A DNA stretch of 64,000 nt from Planctomycetaceae bacterium (GTDB lineage Bacteria > Planctomycetota > Planctomycetia > Pirellulales > UBA7805). The DNA lies in assembly GCA_902630355.1 (NCBI GenBank), contig CACOUL010000007.1, forward strand, positions 48,265-112,264, in the 5' to 3' direction. Under the pieces are notes generated by a model. That model searched no databases and was not told where the DNA came from. It saw only the letters and a program-made list of their open reading frames with translations. Both the position numbers and the translations under genes were made by a program. Shown here piece after piece: positions 42,923 to 52,391 of this stretch (its first letter is position 1; every line of letters begins with the position of its first letter).

Positions 42923-44500
42923 TCAGCTGAGTGGTCCACTACCCGTCAGTTTCATCACCACAAGAATGATCAGAACCACGGCGGCCAGAGCGATGATGAC
43001 GTACCAGATCCAATCGGGAAATCCGCGACGCGTCTGCTTTCTCGGATTGCTTGCGGTTCTTCTCGCGCTTCGTGAGCCGCTCTTTTTTTCGGTCGGCCCC
43101 GGTTTGTTTCCGCCTTTTGTTTTTGCAGAACCCTCCGTATCGATGACAATAGGGCCCTGGCCGGAAGGGTCCGCCGATTGGGACTGTTTCTTTTGTCTCG
43201 TAACCGGTTTGCCGACTCTACTCGATTGAGCTGTTTTTGCCGAAGCGGCCGGGTCTGCCACCGTGTTGCCCGTCGCATCGGTGAGGGTATCGGAGGGCCG
43301 CGTTTTCTGAGGTTGCCCTTTCCTCCGGGTGACTTGCACACGGGGCTTCGATTTTTTTGTGTCCCCGCTACCGCCGACCGATCGGGAAGAGGTCGCCGTC
43401 AGGGCAGCGGACATGCCGCTGCTCGAGGGATTGTCTGAGCCGGCATAGTTGCTTCCGCGACCTTGCAGCCAGGAGCCCAACTGCTGCGCAACCTCGGCCG
43501 CCGTCTGTTGCCGCTCATCCTCCTTTTTTTCCATCATCTGCTCGCAAATAACCAGCAGTTCCGGCGGTACGTCAGGCCGATCTTTCCGGATACTTTCTGG
43601 CGTGCTGTTTTGATGCGCGAGAATCCGTTGCGGTAGCGTGCCTTCAGGGAAGGGTGGGTGGCCGGTGAGAATGTAGTAAAACGTGCAGCCGAGGCTATAG
43701 ATGTCGGCACGCCCATCCACCAAATGACTATTGACCGCCTGTTCCGGCGACAAATAATCGGCTGTTCCAAGGACATTCTCATCATGCATTACCGTGAGTG
43801 ATGCCTGCTCATCGTCCCCGTCATCAAGCCGCGCGAGCCCCATGTCGAGGATTTTTACCACGCCACTTTCGTCGACCAATAAATTGGCCGGTTTGATGTC
43901 TCGGTGTACAAGATCCGCTTCATGGGCATGCTGCAGTCCTTCAGCTGCCTGGGCAATGTATTGTGCTGCCAGTTCGTATTCGAGCGGACCGGTCTCTTTC
44001 ACCAATTTTTGTAAATCGGTTCCATCGACAAACTCCATCACGAGATAGTGAGTGCCTTTGTCCTCGTCGATGTCGTAAGCACGTACGATATTGCCATGAT
44101 CGAGCCTCGCTGCAGCCTGTGCTTCCTTTTTGAATCGCGCCAGGTAGGAAGACTCCTCCACCTTCCCCTTAGGTAGAACTTTGATCGCAACCCGCCGCTG
44201 CATGAGTACGTGATCGGCTAAATAAACGCTGCTCATGCCACCCGTACCGAGGTGGCCTAGTAACTTGTATTTGCCAAGAAAAAATCCCTTGTAGCGTCCT
44301 TCAAGCAGCTTTTCACTTTGCCAGGCGGTGATAATTTTCTTTTCGATCAGAAAATTCGCGACCACCGTGGGGTCTCCCGGTAGAAGTCCCCCTGATTCAT
44401 CCTTTAGCGCACCGAGAACTTTTGTGATCTGATCGGGATTTTCAACCAGTCCACTCCGCTTCAACAAATCGAGCAGTTTTTCTACGCTGACAGTTGCCAT
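42923..44500 (-). CDS. Serine/threonine protein kinase with C-terminal TM segment (planctomycete type)
   Basis: LGTGGMSSVYLADHVLMQRRVAIKVLP, VHRDIKPANLLVD, DMGLAR; C-terminal WIWYVIIALAAVVLIILVV. Confidence 0.92.
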   Translation of the reverse strand: MATVSVEKLLDLLKRSGLVENPDQITKVLGALKDESGGLLPGDPTVVANFLIEKKIITAWQSEKLLEGRYKGFFLGKYKLLGHLGTGGMSSVYLADHVLMQRRVAIKVLPKGKVEESSYLARFKKEAQAAARLDHGNIVRAYDIDEDKGTHYLVMEFVDGTDLQKLVKETGPLEYELAAQYIAQAAEGLQHAHEADLVHRDIKPANLLVDESGVVKILDMGLARLDDGDDEQASLTVMHDENVLGTADYLSPEQAVNSHLVDGRADIYSLGCTFYYILTGHPPFPEGTLPQRILAHQNSTPESIRKDRPDVPPELLVICEQMMEKKEDERQQTAAEVAQQLGSWLQGRGSNYAGSDNPSSSGMSAALTATSSRSVGGSGDTKKSKPRVQVTRRKGQPQKTRPSDTLTDATGNTVADPAASAKTAQSSRVGKPVTRQKKQSQSADPSGQGPIVIDTEGSAKTKGGNKPGPTEKKSGSRSARRTASNPRKQTRRGFPDWIWYVIIALAAVVLIILVVMKLTGSGPLS

Positions 44501-44742
44501 GTCACGCTTGCGGAGGCAGAGAATCAAATCAGCCGCCGCTCTTGCTCCCGAGAAGTGGTTTATGTCGGATTGCGGTGCGATCCAAACTGGGGCGTTGCGC
44601 TAGCTTCGAAGTCATTAGAGTAGCACGTTGTCGAACAGAATTCTAGTTTTTCCTCACAGGATTGTTACAATTTAAGACGTTTTCTTCCGTTCTTCTGCCG
44701 GGAGTAACGATTAGTAGGGGTCGGTTTGGTGATCCGCTTTGG

Positions 44743-44766
44743 CCACTGTTTTGACCACTGTTTTAA
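44743..44766 (+). repeat. Imperfect 12-bp tandem repeat CCACTGTTTTRA x2
   Basis: 44743-44754 and 44755-44766, with a degenerate partial third copy. Confidence 0.6.
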
Positions 44767-44813
44767 TCACCGTTGCGAAAAGTACGTTAGTGCACTTTAC
44801 TTCGAGGGCTTGA

Positions 44814-45083
44814 GTGAAATTATTCGGTTGGCTTTTTCCTCATCTCCGGCAGTCGCCATCCTTGCCCCGCGTGGTGCTGTACACGCGCGATGGCTGTCAT
44901 CTTTGTGAGGATGCGAAAGATATTTTGTCTGAGCATGGTTTGGTTCCAAAGGAGATCAACATCGATCACGATCCGGGATTGCAGAGCCAATTCGACGAGT
45001 GTGTGCCTGTCGTTGAGATCGATGGAAAAATTCGATTCCGAGGTCGCATCGATCGCAGGTTGCTTCGGCGGCTGCTCCCCTGA
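44814..45083 (+). CDS. Glutaredoxin family protein
   Basis: VVLYTRDGCHLCEDAKDILSEHG (CxxC), CVPVVEIDGK; GTG start. Confidence 0.83.
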   Translation: MKLFGWLFPHLRQSPSLPRVVLYTRDGCHLCEDAKDILSEHGLVPKEINIDHDPGLQSQFDECVPVVEIDGKIRFRGRIDRRLLRRLLP

Positions 45084-45160
45084 TTTTATGTTTTCCGTGT
45101 GGGCGGGGTTGCCGGTTTGTCGATTGAAGTTGCTTGTATGGCTATTGCAGGGGACGATTC

Positions 45161-45901
45161 ATGACGGAAGGCAGACGCCCGGATAAATTGACGCAATTCG
45201 GCATCCTCGCTAAGCACTGGTCGCCCGGGCGGGTTAAAACGCGTTTGGCAGATTTCTGTGGAGAACAGAGAGCCGCGCAACTGCATCGCGCATTTCTCGA
45301 ATCGACGTTGTGCCGATTTGCCTCAGTGGCTGAACGCCACGTACTGTGCTTTACGCCGGAACAAACGCGGGCCGACTTTGAGGAAATATCGGGCGGTCAC
45401 TGGAAACTGTTGGCGCAGGTCTCTGGAGATCTTGGCGAGCGTATCGCAAGCTATTTTCAAGAAGCATTTGCTTCGGGGAGCGAGCGGGTAGTGCTTGTGG
45501 GTGCCGATGCGCCGAGTCTACCCATCGCGAGCGTCACTGCCGCCTTCCGGGCGCTGGAGCAGCACGACCTTGCGTTCGTTCCGAGTGAAGATGGTGGCTA
45601 TTGTTTGATAGGCGCCACCCGGCCTGTGGAACCAGTCACAACCAACATTCGTTGGGGAAGTGAATCGGTCTGGGAGCAGACACGGGAAAAATTTTCGACG
45701 CTCAACTGGTCTGCCAAAATATTGCCCTCGTGGTATGACATCGATCACGAAAAAGATCTCTTGCGCCTGATGAATGAATTGGCTTTGATTCGCAATGATT
45801 CGAAAGACGGTCACGATGCGGAGGATGCGAATCTCGACTGGCTCCGCGGTCAAATTCACGAAATCTGCAAGGGTTTGTCCGTCGGCCACCCGAAAGATTA
45901 G
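45161..45901 (+). CDS. DUF2064 / TIGR04282-like glycosyltransferase
   Basis: FAKHWSPGRVKTRLADFCG-type start, VLVGADAPSLPIASVTAAF, DLAFVPSEDGGYCLIGA. Confidence 0.82.
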   Translation: MTEGRRPDKLTQFGILAKHWSPGRVKTRLADFCGEQRAAQLHRAFLESTLCRFASVAERHVLCFTPEQTRADFEEISGGHWKLLAQVSGDLGERIASYFQEAFASGSERVVLVGADAPSLPIASVTAAFRALEQHDLAFVPSEDGGYCLIGATRPVEPVTTNIRWGSESVWEQTREKFSTLNWSAKILPSWYDIDHEKDLLRLMNELALIRNDSKDGHDAEDANLDWLRGQIHEICKGLSVGHPKD

Positions 45902-46009
45902 TGGTGGATCGGTTCACCACTGCTTCGCGAGCATTGTGCTTTTCTTGCTTTTTCACCTCAATCATCACGGCCACCTTGCGAGTCCATCAGCCGGGAGTAG
46001 ATTGAATGT

Positions 46010-47140
46010 ATGAATGATTGTGTGGTTATCGGTGGTGGTGCGGTAGGTCTTTCGATTGCCTATGAACTCTCACGGCACGACTGGCAAGTTCAGTTGGTCG
46101 AGAGAAATCAATGCGGTCAAGAAGCGTCGTGGGCCGGAGCCGGTATTCTGCCGGCAACGAGCGACAAACCCGGGACAGAAGCTTATCAGCGACTCGCTCA
46201 GGTGAGCGCGGAGTTGCATGCGCGGTGGGCCGATGAACTGAGAAACGAAACAGGGATCGATACGGGGTATCACCGCTGCGGGGAACTCTTTCTCGAAGAA
46301 GAGGAGATTCCCGGTGAACCTCTTTCCCGCAGCCGACTGGCTCTTGAATCGCGTGGCGTGCAGGTGGAGTTGATGGATCGCCACCGCATCGGGCAGATTG
46401 AACCGAATCTCGCCGTCACGGAGAAGGAGATTGCGAATGGAGCGGTCTACCACACTCCGGGTTCGGCGCAAATCCGCAATCCCCGCTATTTGCAATCTCT
46501 GAAGGAAGCCTGCCGGCAACGAGGGGTGCAAATCACCGAAGGGGCAGACGTGTTGGGGTTCGATTCCCAGGGTGAATCGATCAGCTCGGTGCAGACGACG
46601 GCAGGCAATTTTTCAGCCGCACACTTTTGTCTCGCTGCAGGAGCCTGGACGACCCCGTTGGCCGAAATGCTGGGCTTCACGCTGCCTGTGAAACCGATCC
46701 GAGGCCAAATGGTACTTTTGCGGGGCGATCAGCGGGTAATCGAACGCATCATTCATCAAGGCAGCCACTACCTGGTTCCTCGCCCCGATGGACGCGTGTT
46801 GGTGGGGTCGACTTTGGAAGATGTGGGATTCGAAAAGAAGACAACGATTTCGGCAATCGGTGCGCTGCTTCGATTCGCGCAAAACAGAGTGCCGGCACTT
46901 GCGTTGGCAGAAGTCGAGCGGTGCTGGGCCGGATTTCGCCCCGCAAGTCCCGATGGCTATCCCTACATCGGTGCGGTTCCCGGTTTCACCAATGGTTGGG
47001 TCGCGGCAGGTCATTACCGATGGGGACTCTTTCTCTCGCCGGCGACCGCCGTGCTGGCCCGGGAGTTGATGCAGGGAGAGACTCCTAGCGTTGCCCACGA
47101 TGACTTTCGGATAGCTCGCACGACTGCAGCGGTAGGGTGA
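46010..47140 (+). CDS. thiO: Glycine oxidase ThiO-like FAD-dependent oxidoreductase
   Basis: DCVVIGGGAVGLSIAYELSRHDWQVQLVER, VKPIRGQM, RCWAGFRPASPDGYPYIG. Confidence 0.82.
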   Translation: MNDCVVIGGGAVGLSIAYELSRHDWQVQLVERNQCGQEASWAGAGILPATSDKPGTEAYQRLAQVSAELHARWADELRNETGIDTGYHRCGELFLEEEEIPGEPLSRSRLALESRGVQVELMDRHRIGQIEPNLAVTEKEIANGAVYHTPGSAQIRNPRYLQSLKEACRQRGVQITEGADVLGFDSQGESISSVQTTAGNFSAAHFCLAAGAWTTPLAEMLGFTLPVKPIRGQMVLLRGDQRVIERIIHQGSHYLVPRPDGRVLVGSTLEDVGFEKKTTISAIGALLRFAQNRVPALALAEVERCWAGFRPASPDGYPYIGAVPGFTNGWVAAGHYRWGLFLSPATAVLARELMQGETPSVAHDDFRIARTTAAVG

Positions 47141-47171
47141 GGCGGATGCACTCTGGTGGACCGGGGAAAAC

Positions 47172-48449
47172 ATGATGGAAACCTCGTTGCCGTCGATTGC
47201 CGTCTTGGGGGGAGGGCCGATCGGGATTGAAGCGGCCCTCTATGGCCGGTTTCTCGGTCATGATGTCAAGCTTTATGAGCAGGAGAGGGTGGGGCATCAT
47301 GTAGAGCAGTGGGGACATGTGAAATTGTTCACCCCATTCGCGATGAATCGCTCTCCACTGGCGGTTGCCGCCCTTCGGGCCCAGGATGCCGCGTGGCAAG
47401 CCCCGGAAGATGAGGCGCTGCTCACCGGGGAAGAGTATCTGCGACGGTTCCTTCAGCCCCTTGTAGAGACCGATTTACTCACCGGGGTTATTCATGAGCA
47501 AACTCAAGTGCTTGCGGTCGGTCGTCCCCACCTTTCGAAAAGCGATCATGGCTGCGGGATCGATCGGAAAGATGCCTCCTTCCGATTACTGCTTTGCGAT
47601 TCGACGGGTAAGGAATCGGTAGCCACAGCAGATGCGATTATCGATGCGACAGGGGTTTACTCGCAGCATTGCCACCTCGGCAGGGGAGGCGTTCCGGCAC
47701 GAGGGGAGCGTCAAATTACCGGCGACATCGATTACAAAATTCCGTTCATCGGCAAAGACCGTAGTTGCCGCTTTGCCGGTCGACATGCACTGGTGGTTGG
47801 CGGAGGCTATTCGGCGGCCACGTCGGTCGTGGCGCTCGCCGCCTTGGCCGAGTCGGTTCCGGAGACGCGCATTTCGTGGGTGGTCCGCAGTCCGCGCGGT
47901 GAGGAGGGGGCCCCTCTCTTTGAGATCCCGGGGGATCCACTACAGGAGCGCGTCCACTTGACCGATCGGGCAAACCGTCTGGCAATGGGATCGGATGCAG
48001 CGGTTAACTATTTGCCGCACCGGACGGTGGAGGCGGTGCGTCGCCTGCGCGGCTCAGGCGCATTTGAAGTAGAGCTTTGTAACATGCGAGAAGCGGCGGA
48101 TGATTTAAACTGCCCGGTCACCTGCGATTCGATTCTGGCTCACGTGGGCTTTCGTCCCGATTGCACTCTTTTTTCCGAGTTGCAGGTACAGCTTTGCCAC
48201 GTGAGCGAAGCGCCCATGAAGTTGGCCGTGCATCTGGTGGAGCAAAGTGCGACCGATTGTCTCGGTCAGGAGGTGCCGTCCGGGAACCTGCTCGTCACTT
48301 CGGAGCCGAATTACTTTCTCATCGGAAACAAAAGCTATGGGCGAGATGCCCGCTTTTTAATTTCTATGGGGCTCGAGCAAGTGCGACAGGTCTTCGCCTC
48401 CATTCGCGGCGATGCGAATCTCGATCTTTACCGTACAATGAAGGAATGA
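47172..48449 (+). CDS. FAD/NAD(P)-binding oxidoreductase of unknown substrate
   Basis: Two Rossmann motifs: IAVLGGGPIGIEAALYGRFLG and ALVVGGGYSAATSVVAL. Confidence 0.75.
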   Translation: MMETSLPSIAVLGGGPIGIEAALYGRFLGHDVKLYEQERVGHHVEQWGHVKLFTPFAMNRSPLAVAALRAQDAAWQAPEDEALLTGEEYLRRFLQPLVETDLLTGVIHEQTQVLAVGRPHLSKSDHGCGIDRKDASFRLLLCDSTGKESVATADAIIDATGVYSQHCHLGRGGVPARGERQITGDIDYKIPFIGKDRSCRFAGRHALVVGGGYSAATSVVALAALAESVPETRISWVVRSPRGEEGAPLFEIPGDPLQERVHLTDRANRLAMGSDAAVNYLPHRTVEAVRRLRGSGAFEVELCNMREAADDLNCPVTCDSILAHVGFRPDCTLFSELQVQLCHVSEAPMKLAVHLVEQSATDCLGQEVPSGNLLVTSEPNYFLIGNKSYGRDARFLISMGLEQVRQVFASIRGDANLDLYRTMKE

Positions 48450-48491
48450 TCTGCGGGCAAGGCCGACGGAACAGATGAGCATCGAAAGGGA

Positions 48492-49421
48492 TTGCAATTG
48501 AGTTGTTCCGCTGATCGATCATCGCCTGAGATTACGCTCACGCAGCTTAAGCACCTCTGGTTTCAGGTGGCAGGCACGCTTTGCAATTTGCACTGCTACC
48601 ATTGTTTCATCAGCTGTCATCCGAAAAACGATTCCTTCGGATTCATGTCGCGTGCGCAAGTGCGCACGCATCTCGACGAATCGGTTGATGTGGGGGTCAA
48701 GGAATATTACTTTACCGGGGGAGAACCGTTTCTCAACCCGGAGATGGTGCCCATTCTTATCGATTCCCTCGAGTATGGTCCGGCCACGGTGTTAACTAAC
48801 GGAACCGTGCTAAAGGAGCGATGGCTCGAACAACTTGCAGCCGCCGAAGAGGCGAGTTGCTATAGTCTCGAGTTTCGGATCTCGATCGACGGTTTTTGTG
48901 CAGAGCAGAACGATCCGATTCGGGGGGAGGGTACGTTTGACCGCGCGATGGAGGGAGTCGCACTTCTGAATGAATTTGGTTTTCTTCCCATCGTTACCGC
49001 TGCTAGAAGTTGGCGTCTCGAAGAGGAGGAACGCGTTGTCGACGCCTTTCTCGACCGGTTGCGAGCCGCTGGCTGCCAGAGGCCGCGGCTTAAAATTCTG
49101 CCCATGCTCCGACTCGGCGCCGAAGAGACTCGGTCATCCCCGTATGCAGCATCGGACCGCGTGACTCGGACGATGCTCGAGGGGTACGATACGTCTCAAT
49201 TCATTTGCGAGCATAGTCGCATCGTTTCAGACCGAGGCGTGCATGTCTGCCCGATTTTACTCGAAATGCCTGATTCACTTCTCGGTGCGAAGCTTGGCGA
49301 TGCAGATAAGAGTTTTGCGCTCAAACATGGGGCGTGTCTGACTTGCTACCAACACGGCGCGATTTGTTCCAATCCCTCGGCCGGCTATCGCGCTCCCTCT
49401 TCCAGTGAGTCGACAGAATGA
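48492..49421 (+). CDS. Radical SAM protein with C-terminal auxiliary Cys region
   Basis: GTLCNLHCYHCFISC (CxxxCxxC), YYFTGGEPFLNPEM; C-terminal CEHSR...HVCPILLEMP...GACLTCYQHGAIC. Confidence 0.85.
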   Translation: MQLSCSADRSSPEITLTQLKHLWFQVAGTLCNLHCYHCFISCHPKNDSFGFMSRAQVRTHLDESVDVGVKEYYFTGGEPFLNPEMVPILIDSLEYGPATVLTNGTVLKERWLEQLAAAEEASCYSLEFRISIDGFCAEQNDPIRGEGTFDRAMEGVALLNEFGFLPIVTAARSWRLEEEERVVDAFLDRLRAAGCQRPRLKILPMLRLGAEETRSSPYAASDRVTRTMLEGYDTSQFICEHSRIVSDRGVHVCPILLEMPDSLLGAKLGDADKSFALKHGACLTCYQHGAICSNPSAGYRAPSSSESTE

Positions 49422-50215
49422 GCATCGCTGCGACACGGGTTGCATTGCTCGGCGGAATTTACAGCAACTATCTTGCGCTGCAGGTGGCCCTTCGGCAAAT
49501 TCGCGAAGCGGGCGTCGATGCGATTTATTGTCTCGGTGATCTGGGGGCATTCGGGCCTTACCCGGATCGGGTCTTTCCACTTTTGCAGCAGTATGATGTG
49601 CAGAGCATTCAAGGAAACTATGATCACTCGGTCGGCCATGCCCTCGACGATTGCCGTTGTGGTTACACTGACCCACGAGACAATCATTACGCTCAGAAAA
49701 GCTACGATTATACGCTTGAGAATACTTCGAGTGCTGGACGCACGCTGCTTCGAGGCCTTCCGGAAGAAATTCAGTTTGAGATGGGGCGACATCGGGTTTT
49801 GCTTTGCCACGGCAGCCCAACGAAGGTGAACGAGTTTCTTTGGGAGAGCACGACAAGTACGCACTATTTGAATGTCATGCTCAACGAACTTGGAGTCGAC
49901 TGCCTCTGTGCGACGCATACGGGGATCAAGTGGAGCCGCCATCTCAATGACGACAAATGCTTTGTCAATGTGGGCGTGTTGGGACGTCCGGAGAATGACG
50001 GACAAACATGCGTCTGGTACGCGATCCTCTCAGAGCATGGTGAGAGACCGTTGGAAATTCAATTTGTTCCGGTCGCCTACGATTTTCAACGCCTTACCCG
50101 CGAGATGGCATCGGAGGGACTGCCCGAAGAATTCCAGGAGACGATCATGACCGGTTGGTGGACCACATGTCTCGAGAGCCTACCGGCAAAAGAACGGAAA
50201 AGGGGGCGATTTTAA
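49418..50215 (+). CDS. Calcineurin-like metallophosphoesterase-fold protein with altered metal-site motifs
   Basis: LLGGIYSNYLALQVAL, CLGDLGAFGPYPD, IQGNYDHSVG, LLCHGSP, ATHTGIKWSR; ATGA overlap with the radical SAM gene. Confidence 0.75.
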   Translation: MSIAATRVALLGGIYSNYLALQVALRQIREAGVDAIYCLGDLGAFGPYPDRVFPLLQQYDVQSIQGNYDHSVGHALDDCRCGYTDPRDNHYAQKSYDYTLENTSSAGRTLLRGLPEEIQFEMGRHRVLLCHGSPTKVNEFLWESTTSTHYLNVMLNELGVDCLCATHTGIKWSRHLNDDKCFVNVGVLGRPENDGQTCVWYAILSEHGERPLEIQFVPVAYDFQRLTREMASEGLPEEFQETIMTGWWTTCLESLPAKERKRGRF

Positions 50216-50339
50216 GCTTGCCTTCTAGTCGCTGAGGTGGCTGCTGGAGTAGAATGCGCCGCCAGTGCCCCCCGTAGCGCGGGGCCGCGACATCAAAAAA
50301 ACGATAACCTCCCCAGCGATACTTGAGAAAGGCTCCGTT

Positions 50340-51683
50340 ATGTCTATGTTTCGCCACCGTGATCTTCTTTTTTGCTCCAGCTTTCTCTTGTTGTGGGGCT
50401 TCTCGTCCACCCTTTGGGCTGATGAGCAAGCGAATGCCGGAGAGCCCTCGGCGACGGTAGGGGATGCTGATCTGCAGAAAGAATCGCTGCAGGACCTGCA
50501 CACGCGACTGATGGATTTGAATCGCAAGACGCCCGAAGGGAACACGCGGGAGGAGATGTTCGGTAACTATCGTAAAATCCAGGAGGAAATGCTGGAGGTT
50601 GCCCGGGTACTGTACGACAAAGCGATCAAGGGCGACGATGCCAAGGAGTTGAATTTCGCCGCGATTGCCCTTAGGGCACAGTTTATGGCTCAAGGGAATT
50701 TGGCGAAACTCTTGTCGCTTGGCGGGGAGCAGCCCTCGGCGGCCCCGTTTGAAAAGCTGGCCTCTGAAGGAATGGAACTCTTTAGAGCAAGCCAAGTGGC
50801 CAAAGATGATTTTCAAACGGCCGGGGAGGCGGTGCAGGTGACCGTGCAGTCGATGATGGCTTTCGGTCAACTTGATGGATCGGATGCGATTGCCAAGCTC
50901 ACCCCTTTTCTCGAGGAGGTCAGCCAGGATTCGCGACCCCAGATTGCAGCGATCGGAAAGCAGTTGCTCTTGCAGTCCCAGTTGCAACTGACTCCCAGCT
51001 CCGGTCCCGAGGACGTGGCCCGCGTGGTTGGTCTCTTGAAGAAAGAGTTTGCAGACCGCGCCATCAAGGTCCAAGATGTGCAAACGGTTGAGGATGTTCT
51101 CTCGCAGATCGAACAACTGGGACAGACATCCGCAGCGGTTCAACTGAGCAAGTTTTTTGCTCAAAAATTTGCTGCCAGCGATCAGCCGCAAATAAAAGAG
51201 CTCGCCCCAAGGCTTGAAGGCGCAGCGCGGCGGTTAGAATTACCCGGTCATCAGATGGAACTTTCGGGCACCTTTCTCGATGGCAGTTCGTTGGACTGGG
51301 CATCGTACCGCGGGAAGGTCGTGTTGGTCGATTTCTGGGCCACTTGGTGTAGACCCTGTCGAGAAGAATTTCCGAATGTGATTAAGAATTATGAAAAATA
51401 TCACGATCAGGGATTCGATGTGATCGGCGTGAATCTCGACGATGAAAAGTCAACGGTGGAAGCGTTCCTCCAGAAGGAAAAGTTGCCCTGGAAAACGCTT
51501 TTCAGCGATCAGCCTGGGCAGACCGGTTTCAATAATCCGTTGGCCCGCCGTTATGGGATTTCGGGAATTCCCACGGTGATTCTCGTGGATCGGGAAGGCA
51601 AAGTGATTTCTCTCAACGCCCGCGGTCCGGAGTTGGGGCGATTGTTGGCCGAGCAGTTTGACGGCAAGCAGGGTGGTAGCTGA
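50340..51683 (+). CDS. TlpA/ResA-like thioredoxin-domain protein, secreted
   Basis: Signal peptide MSMFRHRDLLFCSSFLLLWGF; WATWCRPCREEFPNVIKNYEKY, YGISGIPTVILVDREG. Confidence 0.87.
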   Translation: MSMFRHRDLLFCSSFLLLWGFSSTLWADEQANAGEPSATVGDADLQKESLQDLHTRLMDLNRKTPEGNTREEMFGNYRKIQEEMLEVARVLYDKAIKGDDAKELNFAAIALRAQFMAQGNLAKLLSLGGEQPSAAPFEKLASEGMELFRASQVAKDDFQTAGEAVQVTVQSMMAFGQLDGSDAIAKLTPFLEEVSQDSRPQIAAIGKQLLLQSQLQLTPSSGPEDVARVVGLLKKEFADRAIKVQDVQTVEDVLSQIEQLGQTSAAVQLSKFFAQKFAASDQPQIKELAPRLEGAARRLELPGHQMELSGTFLDGSSLDWASYRGKVVLVDFWATWCRPCREEFPNVIKNYEKYHDQGFDVIGVNLDDEKSTVEAFLQKEKLPWKTLFSDQPGQTGFNNPLARRYGISGIPTVILVDREGKVISLNARGPELGRLLAEQFDGKQGGS

Positions 51684-51686
51684 CTC

Positions 51687-52391
51687 TTAGCCGTTTCGCT
51701 CGTCAATCCAAGTCGCGATGATCTCGGGCGAAAGCTCAGAGAGATGAGTAATCACCTGCGCAGCTTCGGAAAATTCCTCTCGACGATGACCGGTACTCAC
51801 CAGGCCCACGCTGAGCATTCCTGCCGCATTGGCCGCTGTAATCCCCGCGGCTGCATCTTCGATCACCGCACAAGCGGTGGGCACGATATCGAGTTTCTTG
51901 GCGGCCTTTTGAAACACCTCGGGGTGCGGCTTGCCCTGCAGTACATCCGATCCGCTGACTGCGGCGGTAATCCAATCGGGTTCATTGAGTTGGGACAGCA
52001 ACAGTTCCACGTTTTCCCGCGGACCCGATGAACCGACTGCCAAACGATATCCGGAATCGGACAACGAAGAGATTAAATCCAACGCGCCGTCCATCCACGG
52101 ATAATCGGCGATAACGATTTTTCGGAACGCAGCTTCTTTTTCGCAGTCGAACGATTCGATATCCGCATCACGCATCTCGGCACCGCTCCACAGGGAGCGG
52201 ATGATTTCCCGACTGGTTCGACCGAAGGTACGGGCAAAGTCCTCTTCGCTCATTTCGTGGCCGTGACTATGGGCCACCTGCTGCCAACTCTGTAGATGTC
52301 CCCGGTACGAATCGATAAGCACCCCGTCGATATCGAAGATGACCGCTTTGTTCGCACCGATCGCAATATTCATCTGTTGCCGCTCGCTCAT
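51687..52391 (-). CDS. HAD-superfamily hydrolase (beta-phosphoglucomutase-like)
   Basis: VIFDIDGVLIDSYRGHLQSW, GSSGPRENVELL, GKPHPEVFQKAA, IEDAAAGITAANAAGM; ATGA overlap with the upstream gene. Confidence 0.87.
   Translation of the reverse strand: MSERQQMNIAIGANKAVIFDIDGVLIDSYRGHLQSWQQVAHSHGHEMSEEDFARTFGRTSREIIRSLWSGAEMRDADIESFDCEKEAAFRKIVIADYPWMDGALDLISSLSDSGYRLAVGSSGPRENVELLLSQLNEPDWITAAVSGSDVLQGKPHPEVFQKAAKKLDIVPTACAVIEDAAAGITAANAAGMLSVGLVSTGHRREEFSEAAQVITHLSELSPEIIATWIDERNG

Noticed and set aside
50145-51191. 348-aa minus-strand ORF
   Set aside because: Opposite strand of the clear TlpA-like thioredoxin gene; no recognisable domain.
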